A stretch of 64,000 bases of DNA from Candidatus Geothrix skivensis (GCA_016721195.1 JADKIO010000006.1:372001-436000), one strand, 5' to 3'. Shown: positions 1-9,148, counted from the stretch's first letter. Numbers and translations: made by a program. Notes: generated by a model from the letters alone, not told the origin.

Positions 1-2104
1 GCGCGGTCAGGACCGTACCCCCGGCGGAGACCCGCTGGGCATAGGAGAGCCCCCCACTGTTGAAGAGGGCGTTGGTGGCCGCGGCATTGTTGATGAAGTA
101 GGTGGAGGTGGTGTTCCCGTTGCTGTTCATGGTGTTGGAGACGGTCAGGCTGGGATTGGAACTGGAGAACCAGCCATAGCCGCCGCGGATCAGGCTCTTG
201 CCATTGCCGTTCAGGTCATAGGTGAACCCGAAGCGGGGATCATAGGACGTGGTGTCATTGGCCTGATCCAGGCCCGCGAACTGGACATTGGGCCGGGGGT
301 TGTCCGGCTGATCCTCGCGGGTGGCACGGAGGCCGAGGCTCAGCATGAGGCGGCGCTCCAGCAGGCCGGAATACTGGCCCTGGATGTAGCCCGCGAAGAG
401 CTTGGACTTGTAGGCGATGGCTCCGCCGAAGTCGCTGTAGGCGCCCACGTAGGTGAGGCTGTCGGCCGCTGCAACGGTTCCCGTGGCCCACTTGTTCGCC
501 ACCGCGTAGTTGCCGAACTGGATGGAGCCGTTCTGGTAGCGGAAGAAGGTGTTCTTGAAGTCGAAGAACTGAAGATCCACGCCGCCCTTTACCGACCAGT
601 CGCCCTTGTTGAAGGAGAGGTTGTCGATGATCTGCCAGCTGTACTCATCCAGGCCATTGGGCAGGAAGTTGTTCTGGCCAGCCGTGAAGCCGCTGTTCAC
701 CTGGAACTCCGGCGAGGCGGTGCTGTTGGCGAAGCGGGGGCGACGCTCGATGGCGCGCTGGATGCGGGCCTCGTTCACCAGGTTGGCGCCGAAGACGCTG
801 TTCAGCTCCAGCACCCAGCTCATGCCGCTGTTCTTTTCCAGGCCCTGTTGGGTCTGGCCCGTGGTGGGCGCGAAGCTGCTGGTCAGGGCGGTGGTGCCGT
901 TCTCGGCCTTCCAGTCCTGGGCGTTCACGCGCAGGGTGGCCCGGTGGCTTTCGTTGATGGTCCAGTCCAGGCGCCCGAAGTAGACGGTGTTGGTCCGGTC
1001 ATTGGTGTAGTTGCGCCCGCTCTCCTGGGCCAGGGTGCGGCCGTCGTTCCCGACGATCAGCCTGCCGAAGTTGGCCAGGAAGTTGGTGAAGTTGGGCACG
1101 GGCGAATCGCTGTTCCCACCGGTGCTCGAGATGGCGAAGGAGGGCGTGAAATCTTCCTTGTACTTGTAGGTCTCCACGCCCACGAAGTAGTGCAGCTTGT
1201 CCTTGATGATGGGTCCACCCACGTTCAGGTTGAACTGGGTCTGGTTGAAGTTCTTGGTGAGGGCCTGCTGGGTGTTGATGGTGCCGGCCCGGTCGTAGGG
1301 CACCGGGGTGATGCGGGCCACCAGGGACTTCGGCCGGATCTGCAGCAGGGACGAGCCGGAGAACTCGTTGGTGCCGGTCTTCGAGACCGCGTTGATCACT
1401 GCCCCTGCGGCGTTGCCGTACTGGGCATCGAAGGCGTTGGTGATGATCTGGAGTTCCTTGATGGTGTCGGCGCCGAAGGCGAAGGGGATGCGGGTGGAGC
1501 CGCGCTGCTCTCCGAAGAAGTTGGACTGGTAGGAGGCGCCGTCGATGGTGAGGTTGTTCTGGATGCCCCGGGCCCCTTCGACGGAGACGCGGTTGGTATC
1601 CGCGTCGTAGGACGCACCGGGGGAGAGGTTCACCAGGCTGGTGAAATCGCGCCCCCCTCCCAGTGGAATCGCCTCCACCAGCTTGCTGTCCACGGCGGTG
1701 ATGCTGCTCACCTGGGTGGTGTCCAGGGCGGTCGTGGAAGCGACGATCTCGACGGTGGCGGAGGCCTCGGCCTTGTCCAGGCTGAAGTTCGCCACGGTGT
1801 TCTGGCCCAAGGACACCTGGATGTTGGCATCCTTCAGGGTCCGCATCCCGGTGGCACTCACGGTCAGCTCATAGGCGCCCACCGGCAGCAGACCAATCTG
1901 GTACTCACCCTGGGCGTTGGAGGTGGCGGTCCGGGTGAACCCGGTGCTGAGGTTGCGCAGGAGCAGGGTGGCGCTGGACAGGGTCCTGCCGGACTTGTCC
2001 TTGATGGCACCTCGGACGGCGCCGGAGGTGGAGGAGGACTGGGCTGAGGCGATGGTGGCGCAGGCCAGAGCCGTCAGAGTGAGGGTTGCGAACCTACGGT
2101 TCAT
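1..2104 (-). CDS. TonB-dependent receptor, Oar-like (3' end outside window)
   Basis: Outer-membrane receptor or porin of the Oar type, which in this family imports large substrates with energy from TonB. The start is the ATG at 2102-2104. It is followed by a signal peptide (hydrophobic stretch ending ATIASAQS) and, at about residues 25-110, a carboxypeptidase-regulatory-like Ig fold (GAVRGAIKDKSGRTL, GLLPVGAYELTV). Next comes a plug domain with the typical VEGARGIQNNLTIDGA and NAFDAQYGNAAGAVINAVSK stretches, then the start of a beta barrel (FNLNVGGPIIKDKLHYFVG). About 701 codons are visible without a stop; these proteins usually run to about 1000 residues, so roughly the last third is missing at the window edge. 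It faces away from its neighbours and has a long AT-richer leader upstream. The substrate cannot be told from sequence. Confidence 0.93.
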   Translation of the reverse strand, partial: MNRRFATLTLTALACATIASAQSSSTSGAVRGAIKDKSGRTLSSATLLLRNLSTGFTRTATSNAQGEYQIGLLPVGAYELTVSATGMRTLKDANIQVSLGQNTVANFSLDKAEASATVEIVASTTALDTTQVSSITAVDSKLVEAIPLGGGRDFTSLVNLSPGASYDADTNRVSVEGARGIQNNLTIDGASYQSNFFGEQRGSTRIPFAFGADTIKELQIITNAFDAQYGNAAGAVINAVSKTGTNEFSGSSLLQIRPKSLVARITPVPYDRAGTINTQQALTKNFNQTQFNLNVGGPIIKDKLHYFVGVETYKYKEDFTPSFAISSTGGNSDSPVPNFTNFLANFGRLIVGNDGRTLAQESGRNYTNDRTNTVYFGRLDWTINESHRATLRVNAQDWKAENGTTALTSSFAPTTGQTQQGLEKNSGMSWVLELNSVFGANLVNEARIQRAIERRPRFANSTASPEFQVNSGFTAGQNNFLPNGLDEYSWQIIDNLSFNKGDWSVKGGVDLQFFDFKNTFFRYQNGSIQFGNYAVANKWATGTVAAADSLTYVGAYSDFGGAIAYKSKLFAGYIQGQYSGLLERRLMLSLGLRATREDQPDNPRPNVQFAGLDQANDTTSYDPRFGFTYDLNGNGKSLIRGGYGWFSSSNPSLTVSNTMNSNGNTTSTYFINNAAATNALFNSGGLSYAQRVSAGGTVLTA

Positions 2105-2233
2105 GCGAAACTCCTGGGGCCGGAATCGGCCATGGTGGTGAAGCGAGGACTCTGGGGGGGGCCAGGGGTCCGAAACAGGCGATGCCAAAGCATCCCCGGC
2201 TCGGCCAAGGGGCTCAAGTGCCTTTTTTCCCCA

Positions 2234-2269
2234 AAATGTTTCCAGATTCTTTCCATAGTAGAAACATTT
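2234..2269 (-). promoter_or_regulatory. inverted repeat in the leader of the TonB receptor gene
   Basis: A 9-bp perfect inverted repeat, AAATGTTTC at 2234-2242 and GAAACATTT at 2261-2269, is separated by 18 nt. It lies 130-165 bp upstream of the receptor start in an unusually AT-rich stretch. On the minus strand the spacer contains TACTAT, a possible -10 element. This may be an operator overlapping a promoter. The role is inferred from position and symmetry only. Confidence 0.35.
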
Positions 2270-2360
2270 GGAATCATTGATGCTGAACACCAGCTGGGTT
2301 CAATGTCGGCAAACCCTTCAAGGGCAACCGCTTTCGCAGACTCCTCGAAACTTAACCCTG

Positions 2361-2607
2361 GGTAATGCCGATGGAAGTCCAGTTCCCGCCGCGCGACTGG
2401 CTGGCCATGGTGCTCATCCATGGAAACGCCACCTCTAGTGGCGCCTTCCTGGGCACCCAGCGGGCCGCCATTTGAGACTTCGAGTCCGCAAACCGCTGGC
2501 GGGTCGAGCGTGCAGGCCGCGGAGCGGCCTGCCGAACGGGGCCCCACCCCATGAGGATCACCCACCATCCTGCCATCGCCATCAGGGCCCCGGCGGGGCC
2601 TGACTCT
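2361..2607 (-). repeat. tRNA-Leu-linked structured repeat, diverged copy
   Basis: This is a diverged copy of the element at 5013-5253. Shared blocks include the GTTCCCGCCGCG run, ACTGGCTGG, the hairpin CGCCAC-loop-GTGGCG (loop ctcta here, agcta in the other copy), CCGCCATT followed by GACTTCGAG, and a terminal GGCCCC-GGC-GGGGCC hairpin. As in the other copy, it directly abuts the 3' end of a tRNA-Leu sequence, here degenerate, and its far end carries a weak second copy of that tRNA end. No credible protein is encoded. The rest of the 737-bp gap between the receptor gene and the Sel1 gene shows nothing further. Confidence 0.6.
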
Positions 2608-2696
2608 TGATACCCCTGGTCGGACTCGTACCGACACTCCATTTAGGAGAAAAGGATCCAGAGTCCAAACGCGCAGGCAAGGGTGCCTAAACCGGC
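2608..2696 (-). pseudogene. degenerate tRNA-Leu copy
   Basis: Aligns over its full length (89 nt against 87) with the intact tRNA-Leu at 5254-5340, including the T stem (GTCGG...CCGAC), the variable-arm region and the anticodon stem core. It is damaged: the T loop reads TACGAGT instead of TTCGAGT, the acceptor stem no longer pairs, the D arm is scrambled, and the 3' CCA has become TCA. The anticodon-loop bases now read CTCTGGA, giving CUG where the intact copy has CAA. It is very unlikely to be a working tRNA. Confidence 0.65.
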
Positions 2697-2841
2697 GCCC
2701 ATGGCGACTGCTACGCACCCCTCACAGGTTCAGCTGGTTCCCAGGAGGGAGGCTGAACCACTGGAAGAAGAGATCCGAGTAATGTATCTTCCCCGAATAT
2801 CTCCGTTCAATTCCACCAGCCTGCTTCCTCCTGGTGTCGTC

Positions 2842-4062
2842 ATGAAAAGGGTTCGCAGTTTCCAACCTGGCCGACGCACGCTCGGAATTTCCGCGTTCTG
2901 CCTGGCCCTGGCCACTCACCCTTGCATGGGTCAGGCCGGCCCCCTGCGTGCCGATCGGGTCTCAACCCAGCAAGAGCGCCAAGATGAAGCCCAGACCGCC
3001 TTCGCCAAGGGTGACTTCAGGGGGGCGCTCCAGGTGTTTCGGGCGTTGGCACGTGAGGGCGACGGACCGTCGCAGATGATCCTGGCGATGATGATGCGGT
3101 TGGGGTGGGAGACACCCCAGGACCTGGTCGCTTCAAGTGCATGGGGGGAACTGGCCCAGGGGGCGTGTGGGCCGGCTCAAAACGCTGCCATGGTGACCAT
3201 GGTCAAGCCGGTCGCCGAGCGGGGAGAACCCAAGGCGCAGTCCATGATGGGCATGCTGGTCGCAGACGGTTCAGTGGTCGACCTCAAGCCGGATGCTTCT
3301 GTGGCTTGGTTCAAGGCCGCTGCAGCCCAGGGTGAACCCTACGCACTCTGGGCCTATGGCAGAGCCTTGGAAGAGGGTCACGGGGTGCCTAAAAATCCAG
3401 AAGAAGCACGCAGGATGTATGGCCTGGCCTGGGAGAAGGGCTCAACCTTTGCCGCGCATCGCCTAGGCACCATTTTTTTCCGCGGGAACAACGTCAAGCG
3501 GGACATCCCGGAAGGGATTCGATGGTACAAGCTGGCCGCTGAGCATGGCGATGCCATCGCCGCCTACCAACTGGGGTGGATCTACACCAACAAGCAGGGC
3601 GTTCCCAAGGATCTGGCGGAGGGTTTCAAGTGGAACCTCCAGTCGGCGCGCCGCGGGTATCCAAGCGCCCAGATCCATGTCGGCGATGCCTACCGCGACG
3701 GTAGCGGCCTGGCCAAGGACCCCGTTGAAGCGTTCAAGTGGTTCGCCCTTGCTACCTACAATGGACGGACGCTGGAGCGCATTGAATATTTCAACTATGC
3801 CCTCGACGAGTTCCAGCAGGCGGGAAAGCGCCTGGACCGCGAGACCCAGAGCAAGGCGCTGATCGCCCTGGCCCACAGGTGCCGGGATGGAGACGGGGTT
3901 CCGCAGGATCTGGTGGCCGCCATGCTGTTCCTGCGCCTGCCCGAGATCCAGGTCACCGATGCACTGGAGAAGGAGAAAGAGGCGCTCCAGGCCCGCCTGA
4001 CACCCTATGAACTGACTCGAGTCTCCACCCGCCTGAACCATTGGCCATCCTTCAAGAGGTAG
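2842..4062 (+). CDS. exported Sel1-repeat (TPR-like) protein
   Basis: A 406-residue protein built from Sel1-like repeats, the helical-pair repeats that usually mediate protein-protein contacts. At least six units are visible from about residue 55 on, recognisable by the pattern A...G...G.GV.KD..EA..W...AA..G (for example LGWIYTNKQGVPKDLAEGFK). I chose the ATG at 2842 rather than the upstream frame start at 2683 because it begins a signal peptide (MKRVRSFQPGRR, then a hydrophobic stretch ending at HPCMGQA); the upstream part overlaps the degenerate tRNA region. No strong ribosome-binding site is visible. The next gene starts 15 bp downstream, suggesting co-transcription. The family is often envelope-associated or regulatory; no specific role can be given. 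Confidence 0.85.
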   Translation: MKRVRSFQPGRRTLGISAFCLALATHPCMGQAGPLRADRVSTQQERQDEAQTAFAKGDFRGALQVFRALAREGDGPSQMILAMMMRLGWETPQDLVASSAWGELAQGACGPAQNAAMVTMVKPVAERGEPKAQSMMGMLVADGSVVDLKPDASVAWFKAAAAQGEPYALWAYGRALEEGHGVPKNPEEARRMYGLAWEKGSTFAAHRLGTIFFRGNNVKRDIPEGIRWYKLAAEHGDAIAAYQLGWIYTNKQGVPKDLAEGFKWNLQSARRGYPSAQIHVGDAYRDGSGLAKDPVEAFKWFALATYNGRTLERIEYFNYALDEFQQAGKRLDRETQSKALIALAHRCRDGDGVPQDLVAAMLFLRLPEIQVTDALEKEKEALQARLTPYELTRVSTRLNHWPSFKR

Positions 4063-4076
4063 GGGGAGGGAGGGTG

Positions 4077-4790
4077 ATGACCAACCTTGGCTGGAAGTTG
4101 ATTCCCTTGGCAGCGCTGTGCGGCATGTCCTGTACTGTCCAGACGAACCCCGGGAAGACACCTACCCCGCCCCAATCTTCAGGAGTCGTCGGGGAACACG
4201 GGCTGATCCTTGCCGAGGCCATTCAGGTCTATTCGCGCCAGGAGGTACTCGCCGGCAAGGGCGAAATCAGGGGTTGGGTCGAGCGCCTGCACAGGGCAGG
4301 TATTCAGGATGCTGCCCTCAGGGATGGCACGGAGGTACTGCTTCGTACTGGCTTCATGCGGAACAACGCAAGGGGGAAACTGCGCGAGAACACCCTTCTC
4401 GCCCACCTTGGGCCTGGTGTCCAGGTCGAAGTAGCTTTCGGTGATGGCATGCGCATCGGGGCTTTGGTTGAAGTCGAGCAGTCCCATTCGGGATTCTTTT
4501 CCAAGGAGCTCGGGGTTCCCATTGTGGTGAGGGTGCGCGAGCGGCGGGCCTGGAACCCCGACGAGCCCTCCAATTCCCTTACCCCCACCTGGCGTTCTCA
4601 TCGCTACCAACTCTCCAGCACCAAGGGCTTTGAGAAGTGGATGAACCTGTTGAATCCCATGGGGGGTGCAGAGTTCTATTTCATCACTGGAAACCATCTG
4701 GAAGAGGAAGGCTGGATCCTTCGGCCCCCAGGGGTTTGGTGGAAACCCATGACCACGGGAAGCGCAGAGGCTCTATCCGTTCCCCATTGA
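4077..4790 (+). CDS. exported protein of unknown function
   Basis: A 237-residue protein, not recognised. The ATG at 4077 follows a strong purine-rich ribosome-binding site (GGGGGAGGGAGGG). The N-terminus MTNLGWKLIPLAALCGMSC looks like a signal sequence ending in a cysteine; the residue three before the cysteine is Gly, so the lipobox is poor, but lipidation is possible. The rest is soluble and Gly/Arg-rich without repeats. It follows the Sel1 protein by 15 bp in the same direction and probably shares its transcript. From its end to the repeat element at 5013 there is about 220 bp with no recognisable feature. Confidence 0.7.
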   Translation: MTNLGWKLIPLAALCGMSCTVQTNPGKTPTPPQSSGVVGEHGLILAEAIQVYSRQEVLAGKGEIRGWVERLHRAGIQDAALRDGTEVLLRTGFMRNNARGKLRENTLLAHLGPGVQVEVAFGDGMRIGALVEVEQSHSGFFSKELGVPIVVRVRERRAWNPDEPSNSLTPTWRSHRYQLSSTKGFEKWMNLLNPMGGAEFYFITGNHLEEEGWILRPPGVWWKPMTTGSAEALSVPH

Positions 4791-5012
4791 CCTTGGTCAG
4801 CGCCATGGTGGGATGAGGCTGGAGATGATTACTCTGATCCGCGGGCAGGAGTCGATGAAGGCATGGTGGTCCTGCCAGAACTCGCCGAACATGCTTCCGG
4901 AGGAGCCTAGAGGTCTGCCTGGATAGGCTCAGTTTGAGCCACGATGCGGGAGCAGTGTGGCAAGGCCAAGGCAGCCTTACATAAGCAGTCCCCCGAATGA
5001 GGGCCAAATCAT

Positions 5013-5253
5013 TGGTACCGGTGGTCGGACTCCGGTTCCCGCCGCGCCACTGGCTGGCAAGGGCTTTTCTCAATGGACGCCACAGCTAGTGGCGCCCATT
5101 GCGGCGCCACCATTCGCCGAAGGCGAATAGGACCGCATCGGCATCGCCGATGGCGGCCCGAAGGGCGAGGGCCGCAGGCCGAGTCAGCCTGGCCGCCATT
5201 CGCGACTTCGAGCCCGACCACCATGCGGAAGGGCCCCTGCGGGGCCCGACTCA
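5013..5253 (-). repeat. hairpin-rich element inserted at the 3' end of tRNA-Leu(CAA)
   Basis: A 241-bp unit bounded by two perfect 20-bp copies of the tRNA-Leu 3' end (5013-5032 and 5254-5273), the second being inside the intact tRNA gene. The interior is a string of stem-loops: CGCCAC/GTGGCG (5078-5094), ATTCGCC-GAA-GGCGAAT (5112-5128), CATCGGC-ATC-GCCGATG (5136-5152), GCGGCCC/GGGCCGC (5153-5175) and GGGCCCC-TGC-GGGGCCC (5231-5247). Direct repeats of a tRNA 3' end are the usual mark of tyrosine-recombinase integration, but no integrase is present. It is possibly a non-autonomous element or integration remnant. A diverged second copy lies at 2361-2607. Confidence 0.65.
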
Positions 5254-5340
<87 letters not shown>

Positions 5341-5427
5341 CAGAAGAGCCAGGATAGCGCCGCGGCACGGGTTTTGATAGCCGCGACCCGATTCGAGCGG
5401 GATGCGGCGCGGGGGGCTGAGGGTCAA

Positions 5428-7137
5428 TTACAACGCCGTCAGCGGGATCCTGCGACCCGCGCCGAAGGCCTTGGGGCTGACCTTGAAGGCGAAGGGCAGC
5501 TGGCGGCGCTTGAACTCCGTGCGGCGGAGGAGGCCCAGAATGCGGGGCAGCGCCGCCCGGGCCTGGGCCAGGGCCGGGCCATCGAGCAGCAGGGCCAGGT
5601 CGTCCGCCAGTCCCTCCTCGGGGCGCTGGGCCTCCAGGGCCGCGCCCAGGATGGCGTCCAGCTGGGCATAGGGCAGCAGGCTGGCCTCGTCAGTCTGGCC
5701 TGGCCGCAGCTCAGCGGTGGGTGGGCGCTCGATCACGCTGCGGGGCACGGCTTCGCCCAGGTCTTCGGCCATGGCGTAGACCCGGGCCTTGAGGCAGTCC
5801 CCCAGGGGCGAGAAGGCGCCGATGCCGTCGCCATAGAGGGTGAAGTAGCCCGTGGCGGCCTCGCTCTTGTTGCCGGTGTTCAGCACCGCCACGCGATCGG
5901 TGCCCAGGCGCCGGTGGACCTCCGGCTCCGAGGTGAGCGCCATGAGGAGGCTGCCCCGGCAGCGACTCTGCAGATTTTCATCCGTGAGCCCGAAGGCCCG
6001 GCCGGGGAAGGCCTTTCCCAGCGAGGCGGCGAAGCCCGCGAAGGGATCATCGGCATCCAGTTTCAGGAAGCCCATGCCCAGATGCCGGGCCTGCTGCTCC
6101 GCGAGGTCGGCGCTTTCCGCGCTGCTGTAGCGGGTGGGCAGGGCCGCCCCCAGGACCCGGCCCGGCCCCAGGGCCTCCACCGCCAGGGCCGCGGCCACGG
6201 CGCTGTCGATGCCCCCGGAGAGCCCCAGCACCACGGCCTGGAGTCCCTGCTTGGCCAGGTTGTCGCGGATGCCCGTCACCAGGGCCCGGCGCAGCCAGGG
6301 GCCCTCTTCCACGGCCCGCCAGGGCCGCCCGGCCGCGGCCGGATCCACCAGCAGCGTGCCCTCCTCGAAGGCCTCGCCGCCCTGCCAGCGGCCATCCGGC
6401 AGAGCCAGCCCGGAGCCACCATCGAAGAGCAGCCAGCTTTCCGCGCCCACCCGGCTGGCGTAGGCGATGGGCACGCCGTGCTTCTGGGCCAGACCCGGCA
6501 GCAGCCGGCGCCGCTGGGCCTCCTTGGAGGGGATGGACCAGGGGGCGCTGCGGCCTGCCGGCAGCCAGCTGCCCAGGGCGCTGGGACTGGCGCTGGCGTT
6601 GAGGATCAGCGTAGCGCCGGCGGCGGCCAGGTCGGCGATGGGATCCAGGCCATAGCCCACGGGGACGTTGCCCAGCTGTGGATCGGCCCAGAGGTCCTCG
6701 CAGATCGACAGGCCGATGCGATGACCCCGGAAGGCCACCAGGGGCTGGGGCGAGGCATCGGGTTCGAAGTAGCGGTGCTCATCGAAGACGTCGTAGCTGG
6801 GCAGCACCCGCTTGCGGGCGCAGTGGCGCAGCTCACTGCGCTCGCACCACCAGAGCTCGTTCCAGAGGCGCCCGGAGGGGGCGGAAGTGGCGGTGCCGAA
6901 CACCAGGGGGACCGGGCCCGTCAGAGCCGCGAGCCGCAGGGATTCCGCCTCGATGCGCCGCCGCAGGCCCGTTTCCCAGAGGCGGTCCTCCAGGAGGTAG
7001 CCGGGGATGGCCAGCTCCGGGGCCAGCACCAGTTCCGCCCCCGAGGCGATGGCGCCTGCGTAGGCCACTTCCAGCTTCCGGCTGTTTCCCTCGGGATCCC
7101 CGAGGCGGGCATTGAGCTGGAGCAGGGCGATTCGCAT
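5428..7137 (-). CDS. nadE: glutamine-dependent NAD+ synthetase
   Basis: Catalyses the last step of NAD synthesis: amidation of deamido-NAD+ with ATP, using ammonia freed from glutamine. The N-terminal nitrilase-type glutaminase domain (about residues 1-260) shows the full catalytic triad: Glu41 (LAPELAIPGY), Lys109 (ARKRVLPSYDVFDE) and Cys146 (GLSICEDLW). The C-terminal synthetase domain has the PP-loop SGGIDS at 307-312 and a later NTGNKSEAATGYFTLYGD stretch. The length of 569 residues fits the glutamine-hydrolysing form in bacteria. It lies 23 bp downstream of the histidine kinase gene in the same direction and may be co-transcribed with it. Confidence 0.96.
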   Translation of the reverse strand: MRIALLQLNARLGDPEGNSRKLEVAYAGAIASGAELVLAPELAIPGYLLEDRLWETGLRRRIEAESLRLAALTGPVPLVFGTATSAPSGRLWNELWWCERSELRHCARKRVLPSYDVFDEHRYFEPDASPQPLVAFRGHRIGLSICEDLWADPQLGNVPVGYGLDPIADLAAAGATLILNASASPSALGSWLPAGRSAPWSIPSKEAQRRRLLPGLAQKHGVPIAYASRVGAESWLLFDGGSGLALPDGRWQGGEAFEEGTLLVDPAAAGRPWRAVEEGPWLRRALVTGIRDNLAKQGLQAVVLGLSGGIDSAVAAALAVEALGPGRVLGAALPTRYSSAESADLAEQQARHLGMGFLKLDADDPFAGFAASLGKAFPGRAFGLTDENLQSRCRGSLLMALTSEPEVHRRLGTDRVAVLNTGNKSEAATGYFTLYGDGIGAFSPLGDCLKARVYAMAEDLGEAVPRSVIERPPTAELRPGQTDEASLLPYAQLDAILGAALEAQRPEEGLADDLALLLDGPALAQARAALPRILGLLRRTEFKRRQLPFAFKVSPKAFGAGRRIPLTAL

Positions 7138-7160
7138 GGCACCAAGTTACCAGTTACCTC

Positions 7161-8297
7161 TTACCAGCGGATCTCCGCGCAGGTGCCTCCCTCGGGCCGG
7201 AGCGTTAGCCGAAGATCGGCCCCCTGGGCATTGAGCCATTTCAGGGCCAAGGGCAGCCCCAGCCCCGTGCCATCGGGGCGGCCACTCTCGAAGGGCCGCA
7301 ACATGCGGATGGCCGAGTCTTCGGAGAGACCCGGGCCCTCGTCCAGCAGGTCGATGCCCCCCTCGGAAACGCGCACCAGCACCCGGCCGCCGAGGGGTGT
7401 GGCCTGGCAGGCGTTCTCCAGCAGGTTCACCAGGGCCTGGTGCAGCAGCACCGGGTCGCCCAACGCCTCCCCCCTGCCTTCGCAGAGCAGGCTGCGGCCC
7501 TGGCTCGCTGGCCGCCGCTTCAGTTCGGTCAGGGCCTGGGCCGCCACCTGTTCGAGCCGCAGGATCTCGCACAGCGGCTCCAGTGGCTTGGCCCACTGGA
7601 GGAAGCGCTGCACCAGCCGCTCCAGCTCCTCAGTCTCCTCCAGCAGGGCGACCGCGGCGGCCCCGTGGCCAGCCCGCTGCAGCAGCTGGCCCTGAACCTT
7701 CAGCACCGCCAGGCCGTTCTTCAGCTGATGGGCCACGCCCGCGGTCATCTCGCCCAGCTCGGCGAAGCGCTCGCGCAGCTGCCGGCGGCGCTCCTCCTGC
7801 TCGGCCTCGGTGATGTCCTCGAACTGCACCAGGGCGCCGATGCGGTCCGGCGCCTCCATGCGTTGGAGCCGCCAGCGGCGCCCCTTGGCTTCCACCCGCA
7901 GGGGGGGCCCGGGCTCACCCTGCAAGACATCCCTCAGCCAAGGGAAGGGCTCCAGCACGAAGGCCGCCTCCAGGCCGATCACTCCCGGCGTCACGGCCAG
8001 GAGTTCCTGGCCCCGGAGGTTCATGGCGGCCAGGCGCTGCCGCTGGTCCACCCAGAGCAGGCCCATGGGCAGGGCATCCAGCAGCCGCTCGTGGACCGTG
8101 CGCAGCTCCCCCAGGGAAGCGGCCAGCTCCCCCCGCTCCCGCAGGCTGCCCGAGACCGCCGAAAGCAGCAGGGCTTCAGGATCGGCGGGGATCCGGCGCC
8201 GCAGGCGCGCCCAGCGGAAGGCCAGGATGAGCAGGCCGCCCAGCACCGCACCCACGGGGAGGGCCAGGACCAGCCAGGCAAGGAGATGGGAATTCAT
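7161..8297 (-). CDS. membrane-anchored PAS-type sensor histidine kinase
   Basis: A 378-residue histidine kinase. One N-terminal membrane segment (about residues 6-28) is followed by a PAS-like region (about 65-165), then a dimerisation domain with phospho-acceptor His190 in GEMTAGVAHQLKNGLA. The ATPase domain has the N box NLLENACQA around Asn295, a G1 stretch (LDEGPGLS) and the G2 box GTGLGL at 343-348. The H box has Q-L-K-N-G instead of the common E-x-K-N-P. No response regulator is adjacent, so its partner is unknown. The gene is divergent from ppsR, with only 23 bp between starts. Confidence 0.92.
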   Translation of the reverse strand: MNSHLLAWLVLALPVGAVLGGLLILAFRWARLRRRIPADPEALLLSAVSGSLRERGELAASLGELRTVHERLLDALPMGLLWVDQRQRLAAMNLRGQELLAVTPGVIGLEAAFVLEPFPWLRDVLQGEPGPPLRVEAKGRRWRLQRMEAPDRIGALVQFEDITEAEQEERRRQLRERFAELGEMTAGVAHQLKNGLAVLKVQGQLLQRAGHGAAAVALLEETEELERLVQRFLQWAKPLEPLCEILRLEQVAAQALTELKRRPASQGRSLLCEGRGEALGDPVLLHQALVNLLENACQATPLGGRVLVRVSEGGIDLLDEGPGLSEDSAIRMLRPFESGRPDGTGLGLPLALKWLNAQGADLRLTLRPEGGTCAEIRW

Positions 8298-8320
8298 GGC
8301 TACAGGTTAATCTGGTTCCC

Positions 8321-9148
8321 ATGGATAGACAGCCGATCTACGTCGTCTCCGGGGGCTCCGGCGAAACCGCCCACCGCATGGTGGAGGCGGCCCTCACCCA
8401 GTTCGCCAAGGGCGAGACCTCGGCCCTGGTGCGCCGCTTCCAGAACGTCCGCACCCTGGAGGACCTGGACCGGGTGCTCCAGATGGCCACGGAGAAGCGG
8501 GCCGTCATCATCCACACCACCGTGTCCCGCGAGATGCGCGACTACATCGACCGGCGCTGCGCCGAGCTGCGGCTCACCCAGGTGGATCTCTTCGGCAACC
8601 TGCTGGACACCCTGGCGATCTACCTGCGGGAGCGTCCCGAGGAACGGCCCGGCAGCTTCCACGCCGTGGGCGACAAGTACTTCCGCCGCATCGATGCCAT
8701 CGAATACGCCCTGAAATTCGACGATGGCATCGACATGGCGGGTTTGATCGGTGCCGACATCGTCCTGGTGGGCATCAGCCGCACCAGCAAGACCCCCCTC
8801 TCCATGTACCTCGCCATGGAAGGTTTCAAGGTCATGAACGTGCCGCTCGTGCCCGGCGTAGCCCTGCCGCCGGAACTGGAGACCATCCCCCAGGGCCGCA
8901 TCGTGGGGCTGACGATCCAGGCGGACCGGCTGCAGGAGATCCGCGCCTACCGCCTGAAGCGGCTGGGTGCCACCGGGAGCGCCGACAGCTACAGCGACAT
9001 GGGCCGCATCCTCGAAGAGCTGCAGTACGCGGACGACATCTTCAAGCGCCACCGCCGCTGGCCCGTGCTGGACGTCACCGGCCGCAGCATCGAAGAGACC
9101 GCCGGCCTCGTCCTGGACCGGGTGTTCGGGAAAGAGCGGGCGGTGTGA
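8321..9148 (+). CDS. ppsR: PEP synthase/PPDK regulatory protein (kinase-pyrophosphorylase)
   Basis: A DUF299-family enzyme that inactivates phosphoenolpyruvate synthase or pyruvate phosphate dikinase by ADP-dependent phosphorylation and reactivates it by phosphate-dependent removal, so setting gluconeogenic flux. The 275-residue length and the family P-loop GISRTSKT (151-158) are as expected. The N-terminus PIYVVSGGSGETA and the later stretch ADSYSDMGRILEEL also match. The target enzyme gene is not in this window, so whether it acts on PpsA or PPDK cannot be said. No partner gene is adjacent. Confidence 0.93.
   Translation: MDRQPIYVVSGGSGETAHRMVEAALTQFAKGETSALVRRFQNVRTLEDLDRVLQMATEKRAVIIHTTVSREMRDYIDRRCAELRLTQVDLFGNLLDTLAIYLRERPEERPGSFHAVGDKYFRRIDAIEYALKFDDGIDMAGLIGADIVLVGISRTSKTPLSMYLAMEGFKVMNVPLVPGVALPPELETIPQGRIVGLTIQADRLQEIRAYRLKRLGATGSADSYSDMGRILEELQYADDIFKRHRRWPVLDVTGRSIEETAGLVLDRVFGKERAV

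Noticed and set aside
848..2047. 399-codon plus-strand ORF within the partial TonB receptor
   Set aside because: The minus-strand receptor has a signal peptide, plug and barrel motifs through the same bases; the ORF is a Gly/Val-rich shadow.
2101..2718. 205-codon minus-strand ORF across the degenerate tRNA
   Set aside because: It runs through a tRNA-derived sequence and repeat; no start signal or domain, and the frame is not kept in the second element copy.
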